Positions 17,510 through 27,174 of a DNA stretch of 64,000 bases are shown here, in pieces. The notes beneath the pieces were generated by a model. That model had not been told where the DNA came from and did not search any database. It worked only from the letters and a program-made list of their open reading frames with translations. This stretch comes from Ktedonobacter racemifer DSM 44963 (GTDB taxonomy: Bacteria; Chloroflexota; Ktedonobacteria; Ktedonobacterales; Ktedonobacteraceae): contig NZ_ADVG01000004.1 in NCBI RefSeq assembly GCF_000178855.1, positions 2,294,001 to 2,358,000 of the forward strand, written 5' to 3'. A program made the position numbers and the translations under genes. Within the stretch, counting starts at the first letter, position 1; each line of letters opens with the position of its first letter.

Positions 17510-17751
17510 GCCCCCCACCCCCCGAGGGAATGCGGTGGGGTTACACCTGGAAGGTTTCCAGGCGCTCGGGGGAGAGATTGTGTCTTTTCCCGTCAAGCGA
17601 GAAGAAATCCCCCCAAAAAGGGACTTGACAAATGTTATGGCTTCTACTCAGGTATCTCTCCTCTCAAAGGAAGTGGTAACTACTTGAGGGCCTTCCTTCG
17701 TCAAAAACACTTGTTACCTTGCCTTAAGAAAGAAGCAACAAGGAGAGTGAT

Positions 17752-18390
17752 TCAATTTTCTGGCCGAGAGTTTGCACTATTTGGAAGCATCAATCTTTGC
17801 ATGCGCTCCCCAAGCCAGCCTCCAAATGCCCCAATAGTCGCACTGAGAATAAATGAGAAGAAGAGGAGTGCAATAGAAGAAGCAATAAAATTTGAGAGGA
17901 ACGGTGCAGACGGGATATGGAAAGAGGGGTTCTCCTGGAGAAGCCGGTTATTGGCCTGTACTCCTTGATAAATAAATATCGAGCTAACCATACGGTTCAA
18001 TAGCAAAAACCAGAAAGCAGTCCAGAGGCTGGCAGTCATAGCTGTGCTTGCCTTCCCAGTGTGCCTAAAAGCCACAATACTGATGCAGAAATCAACAAGG
18101 CCCAAAGAAAGCAATAGGAAAGGCCACTGGCTCTCTCCCTGAAACCTTGATGCAAACATGCCATTGGCGAGCATAAAGTTCAGCATCGTGGGAAATGCCC
18201 CTGATATGCTCCGCGGCAAACCTCCAAACTCTTGCATGCCGCGAACCTGGAGCCAGATGAGTAGGCTGGTGATGATGATCGCCAAGATCAGACCACACGT
18301 CAGGCCGTAGACAAAAGCGACCCGGTCAAAACGAGTTGCTGGTTGCGATGATCGTGGTTGGTTGAGAAACTGATTGAGAACGTTTTTCAT
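17752..18390 (-). CDS. Multi-pass membrane protein, function unknown
   Basis: About 212 residues with four to five predicted membrane segments: VAFVYGLTCGLILAIIITSL, a helix near ISGAFPTMLNF, FLLLSLGLVDFCISIVAF, TAFWFLLLNRMVSSIFI and ALLFFSFILSATIGAFGGW. No family is recognised. The ATG at 18390 is preceded by GGAGG at 4 bp; the longer GTG reading from 18420 would start in the IS66 end. It is cargo of the inner element. Confidence 0.65.
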   Translation of the reverse strand: MKNVLNQFLNQPRSSQPATRFDRVAFVYGLTCGLILAIIITSLLIWLQVRGMQEFGGLPRSISGAFPTMLNFMLANGMFASRFQGESQWPFLLLSLGLVDFCISIVAFRHTGKASTAMTASLWTAFWFLLLNRMVSSIFIYQGVQANNRLLQENPSFHIPSAPFLSNFIASSIALLFFSFILSATIGAFGGWLGERMQRLMLPNSANSRPEN

Positions 18391-18415
18391 CATTCCTCCG
18401 TTTTCCTCCGTTTTT

Positions 18416-19962
18416 GTCACTCCTCAGGTTCCCCATGCGACAGGGAACGGGGAACCTGCAACGACAGCAACCATGGCTCCAAAGAGAGAGCGACCTTGTT
18501 TGCGCATGGTAGAGAGATAGCTACGGATGACACAGAAGGCTGTAGCCCCTTCGGCACTGCGAAAGGTCCCAGAAATTTTTTGCTGCACTTTCATCATCCG
18601 CAAATCTCGCTCCGCAAGGTTATTCGTAAAGGGCACAGTCAGATCCTCCAGAAAGCCGAGGACCTGGTCAGCTCGCTTCAAAAGAGCATCCAGCAAATTT
18701 TTTGATGCGTCCTGTTTTTTTCGTCCTGGTCGCTTTGGCATGATACCGTGTTCAGGAGGCGCTTGGGCCGAGTGAGCAGCAAACCCAGAAACGAGGACCG
18801 AAAAATACTGGGCAATCCAACTCTCTCGTTCCTCTTGCGGGATCTCTTTGGCCCCCTGACCGCGCCACTGCTCTGCCGCTTTGGCCATGCTCAACAGCAG
18901 ATCGAACATCTCTTGTGCCCAGGGCTGCTTTTCCTGCTCAGCAACATACAAACAGTCCCGTAAGAGATGAGCGCCACACAAGCTATGAGCACATGGGTAA
19001 CGATCGTAGCTGGCCCAACGGTCGTGCATCATTCGTCCACGAAAGTGCGGCCAGATCCCAATGTGTTCCAACGCCTCTTGTCCTCGTTTGCGGTGCCAGG
19101 AGTACAAGGTCAACCAGCGCGTCCCATTGACATGCATCCAGTGCAACAGCCCTTTGACCCGAATGCCCGTCTCATCGGCGTGCTGCAAGGAACTCGCTAG
19201 GAGCAAGGTTTTGATGTGTTGGATCGTCGGTTCAAGCGTTTTGGCCGCTTTGGTAATCCAGTTGACCAGGGTTCCTTCCGACAGATGGCACTGACACAGA
19301 TTGGCGAGAGCCTCACAGACGCGTTCCAATGGCAGTAACTGAAAGTGTGACAGATAGATCGCCAACGCTTGCACCCCAGGACCATATTGTGCCGGGGCAT
19401 CCACGCCGAGAGGAAAGCTTCCTGGCGTCAGATGCTGGCAGGCTGGACAACAGACTTCTTCGATCTGGTGTTCTTGCACCAGCAAACGCAGTTCTGGCAA
19501 ATCGTGCAGTTGACGGCACTCCTTTACCCTTCCCGTTTCCTCTCGCAAATCGCACTGGCAATGTCCGCAGTGCGTCGGGCGATGGGTAATCACTGTATCA
19601 GGAGTCAGCACTTGCATGAGCGTGTGCCCCTGGTGACCTTTTTGGCCCCCTGATCGCTTTCTCCTTTTTGTGCGTTGCTTCCCCGGCTTGCGCCCCAGGC
19701 CATCGCTGGAAGGCGGCTTGCTACTGTTGTGACTATCTTTCGCCAGCCGTCTTTCAAGTTCATCGATACGCAAGACCGCTCGCATCAGCAGCCCTTCCAA
19801 CTCCTCAATGCGCCGATCTTTCTGCTCGCTTTCTTCCTTGAGTCGGGCATACGCATCTTTGAGTTCTGCATGCGCTTGTCTCAGTAGCTTTGCTTCTTCT
19901 TCGGTCATGCTTTTAGTTTATCAGCTTTGTCCAGTCCGCTCCAAAGAGACCTGAGTAGTTAC
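18416..19962 (-). mobile_element. IS66-family insertion sequence
   Basis: The ends GTCACTCCTCAGGTT (18416) and GTAACTACTCAGGTC (reverse complement at 19962) form imperfect inverted repeats around a single tnpC gene. No 8-bp target duplication is visible. The stretch 19963-20181 holds no convincing gene. Confidence 0.75.
18424..19908 (-). CDS. tnpC: IS66-family transposase (TnpC)
   Basis: A 494-residue protein: N-terminal coiled coil, the LZ_Tnp segment with SHNSSKPPSSDG, a zinc-binding region (HCGHCQCDL, EVCCPACQHL), and the DDE core with HADETGIRV, HDRWASYDRY and TNNLAERDLRMMKVQQKISG. All are standard for IS66 TnpC. The accessory tnpA and tnpB of larger IS66 elements are absent, so this is the single-gene type. 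Confidence 0.93.
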   Translation of the reverse strand: MTEEEAKLLRQAHAELKDAYARLKEESEQKDRRIEELEGLLMRAVLRIDELERRLAKDSHNSSKPPSSDGLGRKPGKQRTKRRKRSGGQKGHQGHTLMQVLTPDTVITHRPTHCGHCQCDLREETGRVKECRQLHDLPELRLLVQEHQIEEVCCPACQHLTPGSFPLGVDAPAQYGPGVQALAIYLSHFQLLPLERVCEALANLCQCHLSEGTLVNWITKAAKTLEPTIQHIKTLLLASSLQHADETGIRVKGLLHWMHVNGTRWLTLYSWHRKRGQEALEHIGIWPHFRGRMMHDRWASYDRYPCAHSLCGAHLLRDCLYVAEQEKQPWAQEMFDLLLSMAKAAEQWRGQGAKEIPQEERESWIAQYFSVLVSGFAAHSAQAPPEHGIMPKRPGRKKQDASKNLLDALLKRADQVLGFLEDLTVPFTNNLAERDLRMMKVQQKISGTFRSAEGATAFCVIRSYLSTMRKQGRSLFGAMVAVVAGSPFPVAWGT

Positions 19963-20181
19963 TTGATTTATTTGGGAATTATTCGTTGAAAGAGGGTCTA
20001 TGTGCACACAGAAGATTTTGTTCGTGAGGTTCGATGAGCCAGGCAAGGACCTCCTCCTTCATCCTTGCTCCAGTTGGCTATGTATCAGGAAGAGCTGTTT
20101 CCCAATGCTGAAGAGCAGGGTGATCGGCATACGGATTTCCTGTTTTTCTCCTTCCAAAAGCGTGAGGGGCGACAAGACCTC

Positions 20182-20328
20182 TCTTATCACCGCGAATTTA
20201 CAAAAACGGCGCACTGCAAACGGCTTCAGAGGCGGTTCCTCCTCCGATCAATGGTTGTACTGCTCAACCTTCGGGGCAAATGCCAACCCTTGAGGCCAAA
20301 ACCTGCTCACTCTTCACATCATTTACCA
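20182..20328 (-). repeat. Right inverted repeat of the inner Tn7-like element
   Basis: The reverse complement matches 15036-15182; the outer base is at 20328 and TTTTC follows at 20329-20333. Confidence 0.92.
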
Positions 20329-20352
20329 TTTTCTTGATACGTAGAAGGTAAT

Positions 20353-21015
20353 CTATTCGCGTCCAAACGCCCACGCCACCATCAGCGGGAACTCTTTTCG
20401 CCAGAACACGCCGCCGTGCGATCCGGTCCGCTCTTTCATGACAACGTCCGCACCTGCATCGCGCAGCGCGGCCGCCCACCTCGTCGCCTTCTCAAGGAAG
20501 AACGGCTCTTGCGTGCCGGCAACAAGGTACGTGCGCGGGATCCGACTCGGCATCACCTCAGTCGGTTTGTAGCCCGCACCCGGCGAGGCGCAGAAGATCG
20601 CACCGTAGACGTCGGGATGCCGGAGCCCAAGAGCGAGCGCGAGCTCTCCACCCGCCGAGGCACCGAACACCGCGGTGCGTTCAGTGGGCAGCGCTACTCC
20701 AAACCGCGACTCTGTCCATTGGCGCACATCTTCGACGAAGAACTTCTCATGTGCCGCGAACCGTTCAGCGTCAAAGACCGGTGAGTACTCCTGGAGTCGC
20801 AGATTCTCGTTCGTCAGCCCGTGTCCACCAACGATCATCGTGGGCGGGACGTCAGCTGCCTCGAGGAACCGGCCCCACTGCGAGATCCTCTGACCGTCAC
20901 CGGCGAAGACAACTGCCTCGGGCGGATCTGGCGGGACGTACACCGTCACCTGCCGACCACCGTCGTAGTCGAACGTCTCGGTCACAAACTCTCCCGCGAT
21001 TGCTCGGTCATTCAT
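20353..21015 (-). CDS. Alpha/beta-hydrolase, enterochelin-esterase-like
   Basis: About 220 residues. The nucleophile elbow GASAGGE lies near residue 125, a late His in TGSHGGVFW near 205 completes a Ser hydrolase triad, and the strand MIVGGHGLTNE resembles the oxyanion region of the esterase D/siderophore-esterase family. The ATG at 21015 (MNDRAIAGEF) has AGAGGTG 7 bp upstream; the longer frame to 21222 overlaps tnsC and is not used. It starts 17 bp after the tnsC stop, so it is read with the transposition genes as cargo. Confidence 0.8.
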   Translation of the reverse strand: MNDRAIAGEFVTETFDYDGGRQVTVYVPPDPPEAVVFAGDGQRISQWGRFLEAADVPPTMIVGGHGLTNENLRLQEYSPVFDAERFAAHEKFFVEDVRQWTESRFGVALPTERTAVFGASAGGELALALGLRHPDVYGAIFCASPGAGYKPTEVMPSRIPRTYLVAGTQEPFFLEKATRWAAALRDAGADVVMKERTGSHGGVFWRKEFPLMVAWAFGRE

Positions 21016-21032
21016 TTTCACACCTCTGCCCT

Positions 21033-22325
21033 TCAAGCTTTTCTGCGCATCTTGCGCATAGGTAAAGTGGACCCTCCGACCACATCCCAGTCCGTTTCGT
21101 CTTTCCCCCTGACCCACCGCCGGGAAGTCGCGGGAGTATTCGTCTTCCGCCTGGGGTGCGCTTTGAAACGCAGCCCTCCACCACCTGGCGAAAGAGTCCA
21201 TGCTCTCCCGCAGCCAGGACACTCCACCAGCGAGACACCACTCTGCTCAAAACGCTTGATATCGATAGGCACGCCCCCAGAAAACGTGCATTTGTCCGAT
21301 GCGGCGACTTCGGACACAGCCTTCCTCCGAGATGGTGTTCCAACCACCTGTTCTGTAGAGGGGATCGGTGGAATCTTCTGCTCTTCGTTTGGGGAAGAGG
21401 TCTGTTCTGCTTGCTTCTCACCCATCTGCACAGGTTCAGCTCTCTCAGCGCGATCTGCTTTGACGCTTGGCCCTACTCCATCAATGATCCAAAGGGTATT
21501 GCGGCGGAGCACGAGCAGTGTTGCGGCTTTCTCTAGCATCTCGATCAACACATCCGTGGACTTTGCCTCATATGACCATTCGAGAGCAGTTTTTACGAGC
21601 TTCATCAGATAATTCATCGTGACGCGGCCTGAGTGGATCGGGTCGAGGACTGGATTCGTGAGCCAAGTGTAGATAGAACTTCCCCATCGGAGCAAGTTGA
21701 GTTGGGGAAGGGCGGGCGCGTACACCTTTTCCAATGCCGCTAAGATCTCTCGCACTTCTTCGCTGGTGTGTCCTTCTATCCGGCAATATGGTTCGAGTTG
21801 GTCGAGGCGGCGGAAGAATTGCTGCCACGTGGTCTCTGGCTGATCAAAATATTCTTTCAGGGGGATCGTGTTTCCTCGCCCGGCAGCGACCAGGCACACG
21901 CCAAACGGATGGTCATACTGTAAGTGCCCCTGGTCCGTCAGTTCCTTGAGAAACATCAGGTGCTCAAGCGAGAGATCATGTGCATCGTCCACCACGAGAC
22001 ACTCCGTCCCAGATTGGTGAAGGTGTCCCATGAGGCGGGGCTTTCGGGTGCGCCAATGTCCTTTCGACTGCACACCAAGTGCCGCGTAGAGTTGGTCGCC
22101 CAGGGCCTGTTCATCCTCATCATTTTTTGGAGCCACCACCGCCAGGATCGCGCTACGGCCAGCCGTTTTGATCATCTCGCGAATGCCCACGGTCTTGCCT
22201 GAACCCGGATCTGCCACGATCACATGCCAACTCCGCTTGTCCCAGGCGTAACGCAGCATGGCTTGAAAACGGATTTCAAAGGGCGTTTCGATGTAAATGT
22301 TCTTGCGAAAGATGGGGTGGGTCAT
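21033..22325 (-). CDS. tnsC: TnsC/TniB-like AAA+ ATPase of the Tn7-like element
   Basis: A 430-residue protein with Walker A ADPGSGKT at about 40 and Walker B CLVVDDAHDLS at about 110, the pattern of the TnsC/TniB/IstB target-selection regulators. After about residue 300 it has an unusual tail with CTFSGG and VECPGCGRAWTLSPGGG, a zinc-ribbon-like segment. The start ATG overlaps the tnsB stop by the ATGA arrangement, indicating translational coupling. It regulates the transposase at the target. It seems intact. Confidence 0.88.
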   Translation of the reverse strand: MTHPIFRKNIYIETPFEIRFQAMLRYAWDKRSWHVIVADPGSGKTVGIREMIKTAGRSAILAVVAPKNDEDEQALGDQLYAALGVQSKGHWRTRKPRLMGHLHQSGTECLVVDDAHDLSLEHLMFLKELTDQGHLQYDHPFGVCLVAAGRGNTIPLKEYFDQPETTWQQFFRRLDQLEPYCRIEGHTSEEVREILAALEKVYAPALPQLNLLRWGSSIYTWLTNPVLDPIHSGRVTMNYLMKLVKTALEWSYEAKSTDVLIEMLEKAATLLVLRRNTLWIIDGVGPSVKADRAERAEPVQMGEKQAEQTSSPNEEQKIPPIPSTEQVVGTPSRRKAVSEVAASDKCTFSGGVPIDIKRFEQSGVSLVECPGCGRAWTLSPGGGGLRFKAHPRRKTNTPATSRRWVRGKDETDWDVVGGSTLPMRKMRRKA

Positions 22326-24080
22326 GAAAGTCTCTCCTCCCCAAGCTGGACGCGGAGCGTACGGACTGGACGATCAGCGTCGGCATCGGGAACCGCTCTC
22401 TTGATTTTAGGTGGGGCTAGTTTCTTCGTCTCGATGTCCGCTAAGCGCTCAGTGACTTCGGCGGGGTGGATCTCTTCCCGTTGGCGATCCCATTGACGTG
22501 CTTGCTCGTTTGCACGAATCTCGGTGCTACGACGTTTCCGCGCATGCGCTGCTTCGTCCTGAATACGCGCGCGGACCTCTCGCCCTTGCGAACGCGCGAG
22601 TTTCGCCTGCTTCTCATCGTGTTTACGCATGGCACGGGCCTCCCATTCGCTGACGCGGCTCCCCATCAATTGTGGGCAGTAGGCTTCTCCAACGTAGATA
22701 CCATCCACGAACAAATAGAGCACACTGATATCGCGCCGGTCAAAGTACACCTCGAATTCGCGCCCCTTGAGCCGCGAGAGCAAGCCGGGGCAGACGTACC
22801 AACGCCCATGAAATGAGAGCCGGTTGGTATCTGCGACCTGATAGCCCTGGCCCGGCCTCTTCCGGTTTTGCGCTTTCATGAGCAGCAGTTTCAGGTCGTC
22901 AGGATATCCCAGGTACTGTGGCACCCCGCTTTGCGCTGCGGCCTGCTCCCAAAGCACGGCGCGCCGTTGTCGTCGTAGTTCGTCCCAGGCTTGCTGGTAG
23001 TCGTCTACCACCGCCTGAATGAAACAGCGCTCCAGTTCTTCCAGGGTCATGCCGCCCGCCTCTGCCGATACCTTCGCGTCATGGATGCCATAGCTGGTGT
23101 TGGGCAGGCGACGCTCAAAACGCTGAGTCATCCAACGGAAAAGATTTTCTACGGTTCCCTTCGCGGATGGAGCGTAAGGCGGGGCCTGCTCGGTAATGAT
23201 ACCGAGTCGATCCACCAGAACCTGCCGCGCGCGCTCAGAAGTGAAAATCTTCCCTCGGTCATGAAAGATGATGGCTGGCTTGCCGTAACATGGCCAGGAG
23301 TGCTGACAGCCCACGCGTCCCACCTGTTCATCTTTGGGCAAGAGCGCCATCGCATGTAGTCCTCCTCTTTGAGTGGTCCCAGAGCCAGCACAGCCCCAAG
23401 GATCGCCGCTGTTTTGACGCAAACAAGCACAGCAGCATGAACCCGTTTCGTGACTGCGATTCCATCAGGCGTCACGACATACAGTTCCAGCGAGTGCTCA
23501 TCAACCTGAGTGAGCAGTGCTGGTGAGGGAATGGAAAGCGCAAACGATTGGGGGGATTCGCGGGCGCGAGGAACCGATTTCATCCCTTCGCGCACTGCCA
23601 CGAGCGCATCATCGTTTTTGAGGCGATGAATCTCCCTGCGCACTTGATCGTAGGAGGGAAGCTTGACCGTCTGGCGCGTCTCCGCCGTGAGACGCGCAGC
23701 GAGCTGGCGCATCTCGGTATGCTCATGAATGGCAGCCATTGACAGACGTGTTGGCAGGATATACAACCGACGAATGCATTCGAGAAAAGCAGGATGCATG
23801 GTGGTTTTTCGTGCGTAGGAGCCAAGCGGAACGCAGGCAATCTGCCCCAGTTGCTTTGTTCGCCGAACCAATCGCGAAAGCGTTGTGCGTGCAATCCCTG
23901 ACTCCGCTGCCACGCTGGTTTGAGTGGCACCAGCCAGCACTTGCGACACGGCGGCCAGGTTGCGGTGAAACTGGTCACGCCGCTTCTCATCAAGGGTAGA
24001 CGCATCAAACGTTGGGCCTGGAAGCGATATGCTCGCAGACGGATGGGTGGCCGTGGGTATGGCTTCTGGTTCAGGCAAGA
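22322..24080 (-). pseudogene. tnsB: TnsB/TniA-like DDE transposase, frameshifted
   Basis: Two overlapping frames together encode a Mu/TnsB-type transposase. Frame one (to about 23350) has two HTH regions and the first Asp in TQVDEHSLELYV. Frame two has FHDRGKIFTS (second Asp) and SAKGTVENLFR (Glu), a beta-barrel region, and an Arg-rich tail. Reading passes from ...KEEDYMR to ALLPKDEQVGR only if two extra bases near 23350 are removed. The N-terminus continues the TnsA frame after another one-base shift near 24080, so an original TnsA-TnsB fusion is likely. As it stands the enzyme is not made whole. Confidence 0.8.
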
Positions 24081-24851
24081 GCGTGTCGGGAAGTGGATGA
24101 GGAACCAGGGGGGAGCCTCCGGCGGGAGCAAGGCAAGAGGGAGCTTGCGGTCTAAGGTGTGCTGCTCCAGATCGACTAACAGGTGTCCCACTGCCGCACT
24201 GTCTCCTGCCACTTTCCAGATCGCCGCTTCGACGAGACTCTCAGGCCATTTCCCGGCGAGACGGCTCTCGATCTCTTCGACGCTGGCAACGTCTCCAATG
24301 GGCCAGATCTCCTGCAAAGCGATAGCAATGTCGTCAAAAGCAGGAAAGTGCTTGCGTCTGGCATGCAAGTAGACCAGATTGTAGTGGTGGTGTTTGGAAA
24401 GGCGACGCTCCGTTCCAATCCAGAAGGTGCCTCGTTGAATGCGTGATAAACGGCGAGCAGCCTCGGCTTTGGCAAGGCTGCGATCACTGCGTTTGTCGTC
24501 TTCCATGCCGGCCTCGGCAATGAATGGCGTTCCGTCCGAAAGATGGCCTACCACATCGGGCAGATACTCGTGTGGTTTCCCCTCGAACGCGTAGCCAATG
24601 GCGAACGGCGCATGCTTGGGGATCGGCAGTCGATAGGTTGCGGCAAACTGCGGGCCAATATCGCCACGTGCATAGCTGATCACCAGAGGATGGTACTCAA
24701 GCCACAAAAGTAATCGTTCTTCGAGTTGGCTACAGAATGGGAGCTTGACCGGGGCCGCCGCGCTGCTCAGCTTGAAGCTGGGAACCCACCCCGAAATGGA
24801 GCGGTTCGCGATTTTGAAGAGATCAATGCCTTCCGTGGCTGGCGAGCCCAT
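24080..24851 (-). CDS. tnsA: TnsA-like endonuclease (or N-terminal half of a TnsAB fusion)
   Basis: About 257 residues of a restriction-enzyme-like nuclease: CSQLEERLLLWLEYHP, a GPQFAATYRLP segment, EYLPDVVGHLSDGTPFIAEAG with the catalytic PD...E pattern, then a C-terminal TnsC-binding-like region. The ATG at 24851 (MGSPATEG) has GGAGG 7 bp upstream. The frame stays open to 23580, but beyond about 24080 it is out of phase with the TnsB sequence. It cuts the 5' ends of the element for cut-and-paste movement in Tn7-like systems. It lies next to the right end at 24944, as in Tn7. Confidence 0.78.
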
Positions 24852-24943
24852 TGGCGTCCCTCCTGTACGAGCAGAACCATCACCATCAGCTTGATGAGAG
24901 AAAGACACAATTTACAGTGCCTGGAGGAAGTATACTAGATGGA

Positions 24944-25041
24944 GAGCGCTTTTTCAAACGACAATAAGTATATTGATCACTCTTCGCGCTGATTGATCAC
25001 TCGTGACCTCAAAACTTGACTGCTCTTGGCCTTATTTACCA
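24944..25041 (-). repeat. Right terminal inverted repeat of the Tn7-like element
   Basis: The reverse complement starts TGGTAAATAAGGCC and matches 12470-12567. The flanking 5 bases (ATACC) differ from those at the left end (GCTCA), so no target duplication joins this pair. Confidence 0.85.
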
Positions 25042-25375
25042 ATACCCGGAGGGAATGCCGATGCCGGGCATCCTGGGCGATCTGAGCGCGCTGACCCCGG
25101 AGGAGGAGGAGCGGCTGGAGATGGCCGTCGCCATCGTCAATCAAGCCTATGTGGACGCGCACCATGACGACAGTATGGAGATGCTGGCAGCGGATTACCT
25201 GGCGGCGCGGCAGGACACAGTGAACCTCCTGCACCAGTTCACCGATGATCAGCTGGCCGCTCCGGTGCCCACCGTCGTCGGTGACCAGGCCGCTGGCGAC
25301 TTGTTTGCCGGGAGAGCGGAGCATGCGACCGAGCACATTACCTCGATTGAGGAAGGATTTCGTCAGGGCGTGTGA
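25042..25375 (+). pseudogene. DinB-like four-helix protein fragment
   Basis: The frame encodes LAARQDTVNLLHQFTDDQLAAPVP and then AGDLFAGRAEHATEHITSIEEGFRQG, a pattern of the DinB/maleylpyruvate-isomerase-like helical family. The N-terminal part is replaced by the transposon end at 25041. A short start at 25061 with GGAGGG upstream is possible but would give only 105 residues. Confidence 0.6.
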
Positions 25376-25395
25376 CACTCCCCACGGGCTAAAGC

Positions 25396-26886
25396 GCTGT
25401 CACTTATACACAAGTCATGAAGGATGGAGAAGAGCGGCGAGATGAACGCCCTCCAAGACGTCCATCACCCGCATCCATCCTTTCCATAACGTCTGCCATC
25501 CAGGGGGACCATCGCTCTTGCGGTCGAGATAGCCTCCCAGGCGTGCAATGGCGTGCCACACTTCTTGGGCGGTAGTGATGCTGCGGTGACGTCGATCCAA
25601 GAAGACGATGACCTGGATGACTTTTTGCGAGACCACGTCGGTCGCTGGCATGTTTCCCGCTTGCTGTGCCGTGTGCCGAATGATCAACAAACGCAAGGCA
25701 ATGGGAGTCAGCACCGCGAGTAATTTCCACTGAGCCTCCATGCTTTGCACGTTGTGATGTTCCATCCGACAGCCCGTTTTGAGGGCTTTGTGGCGCATCC
25801 TCCAGGAGCCAGCGCCAGCCATACCATTGCACCACCTCCCATGCCTCACTTGGGCAAGTGATCGGAAGCGTGGAAAACCGCGATCCATTCCAACGGCTCT
25901 TGTCCTTCAAGCGGCTGGGCTTCCCAAACCCGTATCACCCAGGCAACAATCTCCATTTTGCGTAAACACGCTCCGTGCAGAGGCGGCTGGACGCGTACCT
26001 TTTAGAAATTGATCTGTAAGCGTGCTTCTCGCCTGGGCTCGCGCCTGCTGGGCAGCAATACTCACCAGATGAGCATCCATGCCAGGAAGGGCACGAGCCA
26101 GGGTCCCCAGATGCACGCGCGTCAAGCTCGGCTTGCACATCCTCTTGAGAAACCTCCACGTTGCGATCCTGGGCCACTCGCAACACAAAGTCGTACCCAA
26201 GATCCTCACATGTTTGCCAAAACGTGTACACATCGCTGTTGCTATCGCTCACGTAGACCCATTGGTGGTGCTGAGGAACCCGCCCGATCTGTCGGATACT
26301 CTGTTCCCAGACCTGCGATTCTCGCTCCCGTTTTTTGCGCTCAGCCTTTGTCTCCCCAATGGGGCAAGCTGACGAATGAAAGGTGAGAGCATCATGCATC
26401 CCAAGATCGCCTGCGTTTGGGGGTCCATCGCGAGCACGGTGTGCAAACTGAAACCGATATCTTCTCGGCTGTTGCCCACTGGTCCCCGTCCTTTGAGAGC
26501 GTTATGGGTTGTGAAGTCAAACTCGGTCGTGTCAGCCAACAGGAGCGTACGAGAACATTGGGTCGCGGCGTGGTAGGTTTGGCTCCAGTGGGGGAGCAAG
26601 AGATCTTCATACCCGAATGCAGGGTTGCTCAAGAAACGATATCCCCCCTGCGTTTCTCCCCAGGTCTCTCGCGTCGTGAGGCAAGGAGGCTGATGGGTTC
26701 TCTGCCAGGGCGTTCGCGATCTTGATCAAACGATCAGTACGACGCGGATCTCTCAGTTCTGCTGCTCCGAAGGTCTGGACGGCCCATGTGTCAGCATGCT
26801 GCAAAGGTTCTTGTTCCATGAGCCTTCCTCCTTCGCTTGTTCTTGCTTTTCTTTTCAGCACGCCAACACTTGTGTGGAAGTGACAG
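25396..26886 (-). mobile_element. Tn5/IS50-like (IS4 superfamily) insertion sequence
   Basis: The left end reads CTGTCACTTATACACAAGT (25397-25415), close to the outer end of Tn5. The right end, reverse complemented from 26886, reads CTGTCACTTCCACACAAGT. GGCTAAAGC flanks both sides (25387-25395 and 26887-26895), a 9-bp target duplication as expected for this family. Confidence 0.88.
25415..26819 (-). pseudogene. Tn5-like transposase, several frameshifts
   Basis: The N-terminus is intact: WAVQTFGAAELRDPRRTDRLIKIA and SLPHDARDLG. Then LADTTEFDFT (catalytic Asp), VYVSDSNSDVYTFWQ and FVLRVAQDRNV lie in a second and third frame, and the C-terminal KTGCRMEHHNVQSMEAQWKL (Glu region) with LGGYLDRKSDGPPGWQTLW in another. 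At least three shifts separate them, so the enzyme is inactive. Confidence 0.8.
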
Positions 26887-27130
26887 GGCTAAAGCCCCGG
26901 GGGCTTCTCGGCTCACGCCGAGTTATGTGTGGGGTGTCCGCCCGAACTACTGCGCCAAGGGCGCAGATACTTCACCTGCAGGCGCAGGCAACGGCCTGGG
27001 ACATGTCACCATGTTGACCGAGACCCAGGATATTCAGCGCGCCTGCTGCGTCACGCGGGCCTGTGGCCCTACAGTGCGGGCAACAGTATATCCTGCGGTG
27101 CTTGCTCCGCTCCCCGCATACGGGACACGT
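26887..27130. ncRNA. Structured RNA-like segment, candidate orphan omega-RNA
   Basis: Non-coding and rich in local hairpins: GGGCTAAAGCCCC, CTCGGC-TCAC-GCCGAG, CTGCGCC-AAG-GGCGCAG, CCTGGG...CCCAGG. With the Tn5-like copy removed it continues leftwards into CACTCCCCACGGGCTAAAGC (25376-25395). GC-rich blocks of this kind are found at IS200/IS605-type ends and upstream of iscB genes, where they encode omega-RNA. No iscB or tnpB follows here. The identification rests on appearance and position only. Confidence 0.35.
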
Positions 27131-27174
27131 CTGCGAGGAATAGCCCTACCTCTTGATGGACAATTTTGAAAGAA

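Larger units (their letters stand above)
15036..20328. mobile_element. Inner Tn7-like element with cargo, without transposase of its own
   Basis: Bounded by 147-bp inverted repeats and a 5-bp direct duplication TTTTC. Inside are a GNAT acetyltransferase, an IS110 copy, a membrane protein and an IS66 copy; no tnsABC-like gene is present. The ends share the TGGTAAATGA start with the outer element, so the outer TnsABC or a relative may have moved it in trans. Confidence 0.85.

Noticed and set aside
20000..20337. Two overlapping plus frames of 90-97 codons near the right end of the inner element
   Set aside because: They run into the 147-bp inverted repeat and have no clear start site or family; one may be a small remnant but I cannot support it.
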